From contig NZ_LYOY01000029.1 in NCBI RefSeq assembly GCF_001653515.1, positions 1,674,001 through 1,738,000 of the forward strand: 64,000 bases of DNA, in the 5' to 3' direction. The notes below the pieces were generated by a model. That model did no database searches, had not been told where the DNA came from, and was given only the letters and a program-made list of their open reading frames with translations. The DNA comes from Streptomyces sp. ERV7 (GTDB lineage: Bacteria > Actinomycetota > Actinomycetes > Streptomycetales > Streptomycetaceae). Position numbers and translations under genes: made by a program. Positions 56,223 to 64,000 of this stretch are shown here, piece by piece (the stretch's first letter is position 1; each line of letters starts with the position of its first letter).

Positions 56223-56236
56223 GCCTGGATCCAGGC
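56223..56236. promoter_or_regulatory. 14-bp palindrome in the EF-G paralogue leader
   Basis: GCCTGGATCCAGGC is a perfect palindrome, 72-85 nt before the EF-G-like start, between the leader ORF and the gene. It could be a regulator site or part of an RNA hairpin. Confidence 0.4.
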
Positions 56237-56349
56237 AGGAGTGACCGCACCCCGCCGCACATGAGTGGGCACACGGCTGGGCACTCGGCTCACCGTGGGG
56301 GCAGGGGTCGGGAGTTCGTCGCGGGCATCCGGTGGCGGCCGCGCAGCCG

Positions 56350-56424
56350 TCACCGGGAAGAGGTGGACACCAGGATCACGTCGTACCGCGACGGGGGAAC
56401 GACGACAGTGGTGTACTCACACAT
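56350..56424 (-). CDS. 24-residue leader peptide upstream of the EF-G paralogue
   Basis: The ATG at 56424 is preceded by GAAGGGAG with 6-8 nt spacing, better than the site of the main gene. The product starts MCEYTTVVVPPSRYD and ends with VILVSTSSR before TGA at 56350. A Val-Val-Val-Pro-Pro stretch could slow the ribosome. Its position 198 bp before a translational GTPase gene, on the same strand with no other gene between, fits a translation-sensing attenuator like those of erm, tet and cat genes. Function inferred only. Confidence 0.5.
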   Translation of the reverse strand: MCEYTTVVVPPSRYDVILVSTSSR

Positions 56425-56922
56425 GCCGCACTCCCTTCAACCGGTCACCTCACGGCCCGGGGTCCCGTGGCCGCTGCGGTGTGAGTGTATGAGCCCGACC
56501 GGGTTGCCCGCACCGGATTATTCCGGGGGCCTGGGCGCCCACCGTGGCCCGACTTCGCCGTACACGAACACACCCCGTGGGGCGGACAGTTGGATTCCGG
56601 GTGGGGGCATCTGGGCGCCGGGGTGCCGGTCGCTGCTGCACTCAGCGAGGGGTTTCGGCATCGCACCAGGTGAGCGACCTGATCGCAGAGCAACCCACCG
56701 CCGTTCCGGGATGGCGCGTTCCGCTCTGCCACCGGCTCAACACCTTCGAATGAGACAGATCATGAAAGCAACCGATGCATTCAACTACGGCCATTGACGA
56801 GCAGTCAGATCCACCGCGACTCTCTCGATAGGGACGGGCCACCACAGCGCGACGACGCCGGCGGGCCAACCCGTGCGGGCGCGGTGGCCTCCCACTCCCC
56901 AGAAGAGCGAAGGACGGTTGGG
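56425..56922. other. Divergent regulatory region between leader peptide and peptide gene
   Basis: About 500 bases with lower GC from 56740 to 56830 than elsewhere in the window, the usual look of a promoter region. A TTGACG hexamer at 56794-56799 is a candidate -35 but no good -10 at proper spacing was found. I see no gene longer than 30 codons with both a ribosome site and family features. Confidence 0.5.
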
Positions 56923-57030
56923 ATGAAGCAGCTCAAGCAGCCCAGGACCGGAATGAAGAAGTTCAGGATCCGCAAGACCGGTCCGGTTCGGTTGACGAGC
57001 GGTACGTCCGTCTACGACTGGTGGTGCTGA
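56923..57030 (+). CDS. Candidate RiPP precursor peptide (35 residues)
   Basis: ATG 56923 has GAAGGA 9 nt upstream. The peptide is strongly basic at the N-terminus (MKQLKQPRTGMKKFRIRKTG, ten Lys/Arg) and ends TSGTSVYDWWC. The aromatic, cysteine-terminated end looks like a core peptide and the basic part like a leader. Next genes on the strand: RRE-like/M50 protease (70 bp on) and a TPR protein. I do not recognise the family. An in-frame internal Met at residue 11 would give a 25-residue form. Product, if any, is unknown. Confidence 0.6.
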   Translation: MKQLKQPRTGMKKFRIRKTGPVRLTSGTSVYDWWC

Positions 57031-57100
57031 GCACCAGGGCACGGCGTGTGCGGTCCGCTGACGCCGGGCCGCACACGCCCGTTTCCCCGAGGGGAGGGCT

Positions 57101-58351
57101 GTGGAAGGCGTCCGTGTCGCACTCCATCCGCTGACGTTCGTCGAGGAGGGCGAGGACGTCGTCATCGGGCGCTCCGACATCGACTCCTTCGCGGTGTTCC
57201 CCGCCGACGCCGCCGCCGTGGTCGGCTGGCTGCGCGACGGCGCCACGATCGCCGACGCCGCACGCCGGTACACCGCCGCGTACGGCGAGGAAGCCGACAT
57301 CGAGGACCTCGTCGACATGCTCGACGAGCTGCGGTTCATCCGCCGGGACGAAGAGGACGAAGGGGACGCGAAGAGCGGGCCTCAGCCGGACGGCCCGGGG
57401 GCCGTGCCGCTCCAACGCCTGGGCGCCGCCGTCTTCTCGGCACCCGCCTGGGCCCTGTACGCCGTACTCACCGCCGCGGCCCTCGCCGTGGCCGTCCGCC
57501 ACCCCCAACTGCGCCCGGGCCCCTCTAAGGTGTTCTTCAGCCCGTCGCTGCTGCTGGTCGAACTCGCCTCCTTCCTCGGCCAGTTCCCCGGCATCGCGCT
57601 GCACGAGTCCTTCCATGTGCTGGCGGGACGGCGGCTCGGACTGCCCAGCCGGCTCAGCCTCGGCCGCCGTCTGTATTTCGTGGTGTTCCAGACCACCCTC
57701 GTCGGGCTGATGGGGGTGCCGAGGCGCAAGCGCGTCCTGCCCGTCCTCGCCGGACTCCTCGCCGACGCCCTGGTCGCCTCGGTGCTCATCCTGGCGGCGG
57801 AGGCCGATCTCCTGGTGCACGGCGAGGTGACGGTGTGGGGCGGTCTCGCCCTGGCGCTGGCGTTCGGCGCGCTGATGCGCATGGCGTGGCAGTGTCTGTT
57901 CTTCCTGGAGACGGATCTGCACCATCTGTTCGCCCACACCCTGGCCCTGCCCGACCTCCAGGAACTCGCCCGCTCGTATCTGCGCGAGCGCACCGCCTGG
58001 CTCCCCCGCCGTCGCCGCACCGCCACCACCGCGGTCTCCGCCCGGGCCACGGACCGCGAACTGGCCGTACTTCGCTGGTACGTTCCCCTCCTCGTCCTCG
58101 GCAGCACGGCCCTCTGCGTCCTCGCGGCGACGGCCGCGCTGCCCGTCCTGGTCGGCTTCGCGACCCGCTTCCACTCGGCGCTGTCCTCGGGGTCCCTGGA
58201 CCAGGGTTTCTGGGACGCGGCGGTCGCCGCCCTGATCATGTTCACCCAGTTCGGCGTGGCGGCGTGGATCGCGGTACGGGACCGGCTGCGCCGGGCCGCC
58301 GCCGCGAGGACCGCCCCGTCACCAGGGAAGACCGGCCGACGAGCCGGATGA
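57101..58351 (+). CDS. PqqD/RRE-like domain fused to an M50 (site-2) membrane metalloprotease
   Basis: A 416-residue protein. Residues 18-85 (EDVVIGRSDIDSFAVFPADA, then VVGWLRDGATIADAARRYTA, DLVDMLDELRFI) look like a PqqD-type RiPP recognition element. The rest has about seven hydrophobic segments, with zinc motif HESFHVLAGRRLG at His168-His172 and a likely third ligand Asp272 in FFLETDLHHLF. This matches peptide-processing S2P proteases. GTG 57101 follows GAGGGGAGGG. It probably binds and cleaves the upstream 35-mer at the membrane; inferred from domains and position. Confidence 0.75.
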   Translation: MEGVRVALHPLTFVEEGEDVVIGRSDIDSFAVFPADAAAVVGWLRDGATIADAARRYTAAYGEEADIEDLVDMLDELRFIRRDEEDEGDAKSGPQPDGPGAVPLQRLGAAVFSAPAWALYAVLTAAALAVAVRHPQLRPGPSKVFFSPSLLLVELASFLGQFPGIALHESFHVLAGRRLGLPSRLSLGRRLYFVVFQTTLVGLMGVPRRKRVLPVLAGLLADALVASVLILAAEADLLVHGEVTVWGGLALALAFGALMRMAWQCLFFLETDLHHLFAHTLALPDLQELARSYLRERTAWLPRRRRTATTAVSARATDRELAVLRWYVPLLVLGSTALCVLAATAALPVLVGFATRFHSALSSGSLDQGFWDAAVAALIMFTQFGVAAWIAVRDRLRRAAAARTAPSPGKTGRRAG

Positions 58352-58384
58352 CCGCTCCCCCATCGGCCCAGAAGGAGACACCGC

Positions 58385-60439
58385 GTGCGTGAGGCGACGG
58401 CACACCTGTGGATCACCGGCCCGACCCGGGCCGCCCGGGAGGCGGCGGCCGCCGCGCTGCCCTTCCCGGACCCGGTGAGCGTGGACTGCCACCGCGGGCT
58501 GCGCGGACCGTACACCGGCGCCGGCGAGCTCATGCGGTCCCTGGTGCCGCGCACCCACGAGCGGGGCCCGCTGCCCGGCGGCACCCGGCTCTCCATCCTG
58601 GCCGCCGCGCCCGACCTCTCCGCCCTGCTCGGGGCGGCGGAGGCCACGCTCACCTCCGCCGCCCCGCCCGGGGAGCGCACCCGCTGGTACGGCCACGAGC
58701 GCACCCGGCGCATCGCCAACGGCCTGGTGGACCACCTCGCCGCCCACCCCGGCCCGCACACCCTCGTCCTCCACGACGTCCACGAGGCCGACGCGACGGA
58801 CGCGGAGTTCCTCGCCATCGCACTGCGCCGCCTCGACCCCGCCCGGGTACGGATCGTGGTGTGCTCCGACGACGACACACCCCTCGCCCCCGCCACGGCC
58901 GCCGAGCTGCGCCGCCGGGCCGAGCACCGCACGGCGCCGGCCGTCCCCGACACGTCCACCGCGGAGTTCGTCGGCGCCGACGGAGTCGGCGAACCCGACG
59001 AGACCTACCGCCAGTCGGACCCCGCCGCCCGCGCCAAACTCCACGACAGCCGCGCCGACGAGCTGGAGGCGTCCCCCGTGTGGTCGTGGCGGCTGGGCGC
59101 CATCCCGTACCACCGGGCGCGCGGCAGTTCGCCCGAGGCGGGGCACGCGGCCTACGAATCCGCCGTCGACCACTGCCTGGGCATGGGGTACTACACCGCC
59201 GCCCTGGAACTGAACACACAGCTGGACGAGCTCCTCGGCCCGGAGGTGCCCTGGCCCGCCCGCTACCGCCAACTGCGCCGACGGGGCCTGTGCCTGGCGC
59301 TCATGGACCGCCCGGCCGAGGCGGAGGCCGCCTACTACGACGTGCTCTCGCGCACCACCGACCCCAAGGTGCACACCACCGTCAGCTATGCGCTCTCGGT
59401 CCTGTTCACCCGGCTCTACGACGCTCCCCGCAAGGACCACGTCCGGGCGCTGGCGCACATCAACACCGCCATCGCCTTCATCGACACGCTCCCCGACGCC
59501 GAGGACCGCGCCTTCCACACCGCCTTCATGCACAACGGGAAGGCACTCGTCACCATGCACCTCGGCGATCTGCCGGAGGCGCTGCGCCTGGTGGACACCG
59601 CCCTCGCGGCGGTCGAGGACGGTCTGCCGCCCGCCCGCCACCAGCTGCACCGATCGGTCCTGCACCACAACCGTGCCCAGCTCCTGGCCCGCCTCGGCCG
59701 GGGCGACGAGGCCCTCGACGAGTACGACGCGATCGTCACCCAGGATCCGCACCACCCCGAGTACCGCTTCGACCGGGCCGTCCTCCACCACCAACAGGGC
59801 CGCTTCGAGGCGGCGTCGGCCGACTACGCGGAGGTGGAGCGGATCAGCCCGCCCTTCGCCGAGCTGCACTACAACCGGGGTGACCTCTACAGCGCGGCGG
59901 GCGGCGGCGACGCGGCGGCCGAGTTCGCCCGGGCCCTTGAGCTGGAGCCGGCCCGTGCCGACGCGCGGATCGCCCTCGCCGAGCTGTGGCTGGACGACGA
60001 CCGTGCCGAGGACGCCGCCGAACTGGCCCGCGAGGGGCTCGCCCTGGCCCCCGACGACCCGCTGCTGCACTGCGTGCACGGTACGGCCCTGCTCGCCCTC
60101 GGCACGCCCGACGCCGCACTGGACAGCCTCGACCGGGCACTCGGCCTCGACCCCTCGACGGCCGGGGCACACGCCAACCGCGCCTCCGCCCACCTGGCCC
60201 TCGGCCACCACGAGGAGGCCCTGCACGACCTGACGAGGGCGCTCGCGCTCTCCCCCGAGGACCCCGACCTGCTGCACAACCGCGGCTACGTACACGAGAG
60301 CGCCGGGCAGTGGGCGAAGGCCCTCGACGACTACACCCGGGCCCTGGAGCTGCCCGGCGCCGACCGCGAGGTTCTGGAGGAGCGCCGGGCCGAGTGCCGG
60401 GAGCACCTGGAGTCACCCGGCACCGGCACCCTCAGCTGA
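58385..60439 (+). CDS. Large tetratricopeptide repeat protein of the peptide locus
   Basis: A 684-residue protein. The first 200 residues (LWITGPTRAAREAAAAALPF, HPGPHTLVLHDVHEADATDAE) resemble a degenerate NTPase: a hydrophobic strand ending in Asp (LVLHDVHEAD) but no intact Walker A. From residue 210 on, tandem TPRs run to the end (GKALVTMHLGDLPEALRLVD, LLARLGRGDEALDEYDAIV, ASAHLALGHHEEALHDLTRA, SAGQWAKALDDYTRALELP). Start GTG 58385 with AGAAGGAG 8 nt upstream; 33 bp after the protease gene. Likely a scaffold or regulator for the peptide system; overlaps the next convergent gene by 8 bp. Confidence 0.75.
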   Translation: MREATAHLWITGPTRAAREAAAAALPFPDPVSVDCHRGLRGPYTGAGELMRSLVPRTHERGPLPGGTRLSILAAAPDLSALLGAAEATLTSAAPPGERTRWYGHERTRRIANGLVDHLAAHPGPHTLVLHDVHEADATDAEFLAIALRRLDPARVRIVVCSDDDTPLAPATAAELRRRAEHRTAPAVPDTSTAEFVGADGVGEPDETYRQSDPAARAKLHDSRADELEASPVWSWRLGAIPYHRARGSSPEAGHAAYESAVDHCLGMGYYTAALELNTQLDELLGPEVPWPARYRQLRRRGLCLALMDRPAEAEAAYYDVLSRTTDPKVHTTVSYALSVLFTRLYDAPRKDHVRALAHINTAIAFIDTLPDAEDRAFHTAFMHNGKALVTMHLGDLPEALRLVDTALAAVEDGLPPARHQLHRSVLHHNRAQLLARLGRGDEALDEYDAIVTQDPHHPEYRFDRAVLHHQQGRFEAASADYAEVERISPPFAELHYNRGDLYSAAGGGDAAAEFARALELEPARADARIALAELWLDDDRAEDAAELAREGLALAPDDPLLHCVHGTALLALGTPDAALDSLDRALGLDPSTAGAHANRASAHLALGHHEEALHDLTRALALSPEDPDLLHNRGYVHESAGQWAKALDDYTRALELPGADREVLEERRAECREHLESPGTGTLS

Positions 60440-61223
60440 CGCCCCGGGGATACGGATAGGACAGGAAGTCGGCGTCCTGCCGCTCCATACTCCTCGGCAG
60501 CCAGTACGCCGCCTGCCGCGCGACCGTACGGGGCGGCAGCGGCGCGTTGGGCGAGCGCGTCGACGGCTTGGCTATGCTCTGGAGCGCCCAGGCGAAGCCC
60601 ACCAGCGGGCCGATCTCCTCCCAGCGCCACCGGTCGATCCCGAGCAGCGCCATCGCGCGGGCGTACACATGCCAGGCGTGGTAGCCGGCCTCCCCGTTCA
60701 TGGTGTGCACGGTGAGCGCTTCGTCGGGGCGGCGCGGGTCGTACAGCGTCCCCTGGCCGAAGCCCGCGAACGCGGTGACGAGCCGGGGGTCGTGGCGCCG
60801 GTAGAACCGGTCGACGACACCGAGCTGGACCTTCGAAATCAGCCGTAACTGCTCGGCGACCGGCGCCATCCAGTCGCGGAAGGTCCCCGGATATCCGGGC
60901 CGGCCGTACCGGGAGGACCAGGCCGCGATGACCGGCGCCTCCAGGCCGCCGGCGTACGTTCTTATCGCCGTGTAGGCGTCGTCCAGCTCCGGCGAGCGGT
61001 GGAACAGCGTCACGTCGTCGAAGACGTACCAGAACTCGTTGGCGAGGCGGTCGCCCAGCATCCCGGGGACCGGCGGCAGTTGGCCACCGTACCCACCCGG
61101 CTCCGCGGCCTCCCGCCCGGCGGCCCGCGCACTGCCGATGCCGCCGGCCCCCACCCCTGCCACCACGCTCGCGGCGAGCGCCGCCCGCAGTGTCTGCCGC
61201 CGCCCGATGCGGTCGATTGCCAT
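60432..61223 (-). CDS. Tat-exported hypothetical protein
   Basis: A 263-residue protein with a twin-arginine signal (MAIDRIGRRQTLRAALAASV then VAGVGAGGIGSARAAG). The mature part is helical with many conserved-looking Trp/Tyr/Arg (ANEFWYVFDDVTLFHRSPEL, AWSSRYGRPGYPGTFRDWM, YHAWHVYARAMALLG, GFAWALQSIAKPS). Family not recognised. Tat export suggests a folded, possibly cofactor-bearing secreted protein. Convergent with the TPR gene, so not part of that operon. Confidence 0.78.
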   Translation of the reverse strand: MAIDRIGRRQTLRAALAASVVAGVGAGGIGSARAAGREAAEPGGYGGQLPPVPGMLGDRLANEFWYVFDDVTLFHRSPELDDAYTAIRTYAGGLEAPVIAAWSSRYGRPGYPGTFRDWMAPVAEQLRLISKVQLGVVDRFYRRHDPRLVTAFAGFGQGTLYDPRRPDEALTVHTMNGEAGYHAWHVYARAMALLGIDRWRWEEIGPLVGFAWALQSIAKPSTRSPNAPLPPRTVARQAAYWLPRSMERQDADFLSYPYPRGVS

Positions 61224-61449
61224 GGTTCCCCCTCTTGGTGTGTACGCCCCTGGCCTGCCTGCCCGCCCACGCTAGGCGCGCCGACGGGCGCGCCGCCAGA
61301 GGTGTGCGGTCCGCTCAGCGGAACACGGCTTGGCCGGTCGGCGGCGCCGGTGCCACGCTCAAGTGCGGCCGAACGAACGGCTGTTGGCGCGGCAGGAGCC
61401 CGGAGGCCGGGCGTCCGCGCGTCTCGCACACGGGGGAGGAACGGGTCCG

Positions 61450-62258
61450 GTGAAGACAGATACGTCATCGTCCGAGGGGCAGCTCGTCGAGGGGGGCGCC
61501 GGTGCGGTGCTGCTCGCGGCGGCGGGGCAGGTGGGTGTCCACGAGGGGCGCGACCACGGCCACTGGAACAACATCCAGCGCTACAGCGCCGAGGTCCCGG
61601 GACTTGAGTGGTCGCAGGGCCAGGCCTGGTGTGCGACCTTCGTCTCCTGGGTGGCGCTGCGGGCCGGGGCCGCGAGCCTGTTCCCGCGCACCGCGTCATG
61701 TGCCACGGGGGTCGCCTGGTTCCGTGAGCGCGGGCGGTTCTCGGAGTATCCGGCGGTGGGCGCCCAGGTGTTCTACGGCCCCGGCGGCTCGGAGCACACG
61801 GGTCTGGTCGAGGCGTACGACGACACCCGCATCCACACCATCGAGGGCAACACCAACGTGAACGGCTCCGCCGAGGGCGACGGTGTGTACCGGCGCGTAC
61901 GGGAGCGCAGGTCGACTCGGGTGTACGGGTACGGATACCCCGACTACCCCGGCGGCATCGACTCGGCCGACCCGTCGTGGCCCCGCCCGCCCCCCTCCCG
62001 CGCCCGGACGGTCTGGAGCCGTTCCCCGGCGCCCGGTGGTTCCACACCGAGCCGCGCAGCCCGATCATCACCGCGATGGGCCGCAGGCTCGTGGCCGAGA
62101 AGGTGGCGGTGTACAAGGAGGGCCCGGGACCGCAGTGGAGCGACGCCGACCACCGCTCGTACGCGGGGTTCCAGGTGAAGATCGGATACCGGGGCGCCGA
62201 CGCCGACGGCTGGCCGGGCCCGGTGTCCTGGGCCAAGCTGCGCGTACCGCGTACGTAA
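61450..62258 (+). pseudogene. CHAP-domain/peptidoglycan-binding hydrolase, split by a frameshift
   Basis: Frame 1 from GTG 61450 encodes an amidase-like domain: HWNNIQRYSAEVPGLEWSQ, catalytic Cys in AWCATFVSWVALRAG, His in GGSEHTGLVEAYDD, to GIDSADPSW. Past about 61985 frame 1 turns into Arg/Ser-rich nonsense, while the next frame continues DGLEPFPGARWFHTEPRSP, VAVYKEGPGPQWSDADHRS and YRGADADGWPGPVSWAKL, a peptidoglycan-binding-like end. The switch lies at a run of six C (61988-61993); one missing C would explain it. Either a real mutation or a sequencing error. Confidence 0.75.
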
Positions 62259-62281
62259 ACGCGCAGGCCGACGTTACGGCA

Positions 62282-63529
62282 TCAGTCCGCCGACTCCCGC
62301 AGGCGCAGGCCGCGTTGGAGCCGGCGGAGCAGCCGATGGCGCTCGCGGCGCTCGCGGGAGTGCCGGTCGAGCTCCTCCACCAGGCGCTGCGACCGCTTCT
62401 CCACGTCGAGTTCGTCCAGGATCCGGTCGACCTCCGCGAGCAGCGCGCCGTGCAGCTGCCACTGGCGGGGGTCGCGCCGGACCTGGACGAGCAGCAGCAC
62501 GGCGACCCGGTCGCGGCTCGCGCGGGCGGCCGCCAGCTCGGCGGCGAAGCGGTTCTCGGCCTCCTCGGCGTTCGCCCTGACCTGTGTGGTGATCAGTACG
62601 GCGAAGCTCTCCACGGCCTGGGCGAGGTGTTCGAAGACGTCTCGCAGGGCGATGCCGGTCTCCGGCTCGAAGAGGTGTTCCTCGGTGCGTTCCTTGGCGA
62701 GGTCGGTCACCGAGCGGCACACCACCCGCAGCACCACCGCCGAGATCTCCAGGGCGTCGAGTCCGGTGCGCAGCGCCACCCGTGACAGCAGCCCCTCCTT
62801 GACCCGGGGGTTGAACCGCAGGCTGTCCTCGGCCTGCCGCAGCGAGGCGTCCACCTGCACGATGTCGTGGTCGAGCCGACGGGCCTCGTGCAGCCGGGCC
62901 GCGGCCCGAGCGACCGGGGTGTGGCCGCCGACCTCCTCCGCCAGGTCGATCAGGAGCCGCTTCATCCGCCCCGCGAGCTCCTCGATGGCCTCGCCCGCGG
63001 ACTCCACCCACACCGGCGGCACGAGCAGCACGTTGAACAGCATGCCGACGCCCGCCCCGATCAGCGTCTCCAGTACGCGGTCCCAGGCGGTCGCCGAGAC
63101 CCGGGTCACGCCGAGCACGAGCATCGCGCTGATCGCGACCTCGGGGACGAACTCCCCGGCCTTCACGAAGCGCCCGACCACCAGCGCCGCCAGGATGATC
63201 AGCCCCAGGCTCCACCAGGTCAGCCCCACCAGCGCACTGAACCCGATGGCGAGGAGCACGCCCGCCACCACGGAGTTCACCCGTCGCACCCCGGTGACCA
63301 ACGTGGTGTAGAGGGTGACCTGGACGACGAGCAGGGCCGTCAGCGGGGCGGTGAGGGGCGCCGGCTCGCTGCTCAGCTGAAGTGCCACCACGTACGAGAT
63401 GACGGCGGCGGCCGTGGAGCGCAGGGTCTGCGTCACCGCGGGTTCCCGGCGGCGGCGCGCGAGATGGAGGAGGGGATCAGCGAACTCGGGCACCTCCCGC
63501 ACCTTCCCTCTCAGTGGCTTCCACTCCAC
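62282..63529 (-). CDS. FUSC/ArAE family membrane protein (aromatic acid exporter-like)
   Basis: A 415-residue protein. The N-terminal half has about five helices (AAAVISYVVALQLSSEPA, LTALLVVQVTLYTTLVTG, VVAGVLLAIGFSALVGL, LGLIILAALVVGRFV, GVGMLFNVLLVPPVW). The C-terminal half is cytosolic and helical (AEEVGGHTPVARAAARLHEA, NAEEAENRFAAELAAARASR) ending RRLQRGLRLRESAD. The fold resembles the aromatic acid exporter family. The GTG at 63529 is the best family start, but no strong ribosome site is seen. Confidence 0.8.
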   Translation of the reverse strand: MEWKPLRGKVREVPEFADPLLHLARRRREPAVTQTLRSTAAAVISYVVALQLSSEPAPLTAPLTALLVVQVTLYTTLVTGVRRVNSVVAGVLLAIGFSALVGLTWWSLGLIILAALVVGRFVKAGEFVPEVAISAMLVLGVTRVSATAWDRVLETLIGAGVGMLFNVLLVPPVWVESAGEAIEELAGRMKRLLIDLAEEVGGHTPVARAAARLHEARRLDHDIVQVDASLRQAEDSLRFNPRVKEGLLSRVALRTGLDALEISAVVLRVVCRSVTDLAKERTEEHLFEPETGIALRDVFEHLAQAVESFAVLITTQVRANAEEAENRFAAELAAARASRDRVAVLLLVQVRRDPRQWQLHGALLAEVDRILDELDVEKRSQRLVEELDRHSRERRERHRLLRRLQRGLRLRESAD

Positions 63530-63572
63530 TGATGTCCGGTGCCCCGGCGCTTCCACGGCACAGCGCGCCGAA

Positions 63573-64000
63573 TCACCCGACCAGCCGTTCCTCCCCGGCG
63601 GCGAGCAGGGCCAGGCGGTCGGCCGCGTCCGTGCCGGGCGGCGGGGTGAGCAGCACGAGCCGCTGGTTGCCCTCCGGGGCGAGGAGCACCTGGCAGTCGA
63701 GGTCGACGGGGCCGATCACCGGGTGCAGCACCCGCATCCGGCTGTGGCGGCGGACGGCGACCTCGTGCAGCTCCCACAGGGCGGCGAACTCCTCGCTGGC
63801 GCCGCGCAGCCGCTCCACGAGCCGGGTCGCGGCCGGGTCCCCCGCCCGGCGGCCCACCGCGGCCCGCAGGTCCGCTACGTGCACCCGGCTGTAGTGCGCG
63901 TGCTCATCGGCCGGGTACGCCTCGCGCGCGGCCGGGTCGGCGAACCAGCGCCAGACCACGTTGCGCCCGTGCTCGGAGACCGTGCACACCCCGCCGAGCA
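63573..64000 (-). CDS. MmyB-type regulator, C-terminal ligand-binding domain (runs off window)
   Basis: The frame reads in from the window edge: CTVSEHGRNVVWRWFADPAA, YSRVHVADLRAAVGRRAGDP, LWELHEVAVRRHSRMRVLHP, VDLDCQVLLAPEGNQRLVLL. This is the MmyB-like ligand-binding domain of XRE-type regulators (HTH at the missing N-terminus). Ligand unknown, though fatty-acyl groups have been proposed for the family. Often divergent from SDR genes; the partner would lie outside the window. Confidence 0.85.
   Translation of the reverse strand, partial: LGGVCTVSEHGRNVVWRWFADPAAREAYPADEHAHYSRVHVADLRAAVGRRAGDPAATRLVERLRGASEEFAALWELHEVAVRRHSRMRVLHPVIGPVDLDCQVLLAPEGNQRLVLLTPPPGTDAADRLALLAAGEERLVG

Noticed and set aside
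56152..56274. N-terminal extension of the EF-G paralogue from a GTG at 56274
   Set aside because: The added residues are low-complexity and the family start is [12 protein letters not shown] at 56151, with AAAGG upstream.
56642..56869. 75-codon reverse frame in the peptide-locus promoter region
   Set aside because: No ribosome site, poor codon pattern, low-GC regulatory sequence.

Overview
The window is chromosomal DNA from a high-GC filamentous actinomycete, almost certainly a Streptomyces. Third codon positions are nearly all G or C, GTG starts are common, several promoters look leaderless, and there are XRE/DUF397 regulator sets, TTA-codon use and a long gene order that I know from Streptomyces core chromosomes. 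I could run no database search; all identities come from reading the proteins.

Layout. 1-6.2 kb: start of clpC, then a minus-strand NAD/CoA/pantothenate run (coaX, nadC, nadB, panC, a DUF2520 protein). 6.2-14.6 kb: threonine aldolase, an ArsR-like regulator, a quinone oxidoreductase with its own ArsR regulator and operators, a NarL-type two-component pair, and a truncated MidA-like methyltransferase that reads in frame into an orphan nuoD. 14.6-24.9 kb: a coiled-coil membrane protein, an OpuC-type osmoprotectant ABC transporter, an esterase, an MprF-like lysyl-phosphatidylglycerol synthase, and an MFS pump with a MarR regulator. 25-36.3 kb: housekeeping block folP-NTF2-folB-folK-DUF3180 facing folE-ftsH-hpt-tilS-metalloprotease-dacB, then ppa. 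36.4-43.2 kb: ThrE-type exporter, DedA, YbjQ, glutamate decarboxylase, PadR regulator, aldehyde dehydrogenase. 43.3-49.5 kb: an XRE/ATPase/DUF397 regulatory set, a lipoprotein, an ECF sigma/anti-sigma pair and several gene remnants. 49.5-64 kb: oxidoreductases with AraC and TetR regulators, a secreted cyclophilin, an EF-G paralogue with a leader peptide, a small-peptide (RiPP-like) locus, a Tat protein, a frameshifted CHAP hydrolase, an aromatic-acid-exporter-like protein and a partial MmyB-type regulator.

Most notable. (1) At 56.9-60.4 kb a 35-residue peptide gene ending TSVYDWWC lies ahead of a protein with a PqqD/RRE-like N-terminus fused to an M50 membrane protease, then a large TPR protein; no standard RiPP-modifying enzyme is visible. 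Divergent to it is an EF-G paralogue preceded by a well-placed 24-codon leader ORF, a possible self-protection gene. (2) A MidA/NDUFAF7-type methyltransferase is fused in frame to NuoD, the counterpart of the known NDUFAF7 substrate. (3) Several genes look cut by deletions (coaX 3' end, MidA, a polymerase, a TPR regulator), and several stop codons sit inside short tandem duplications.
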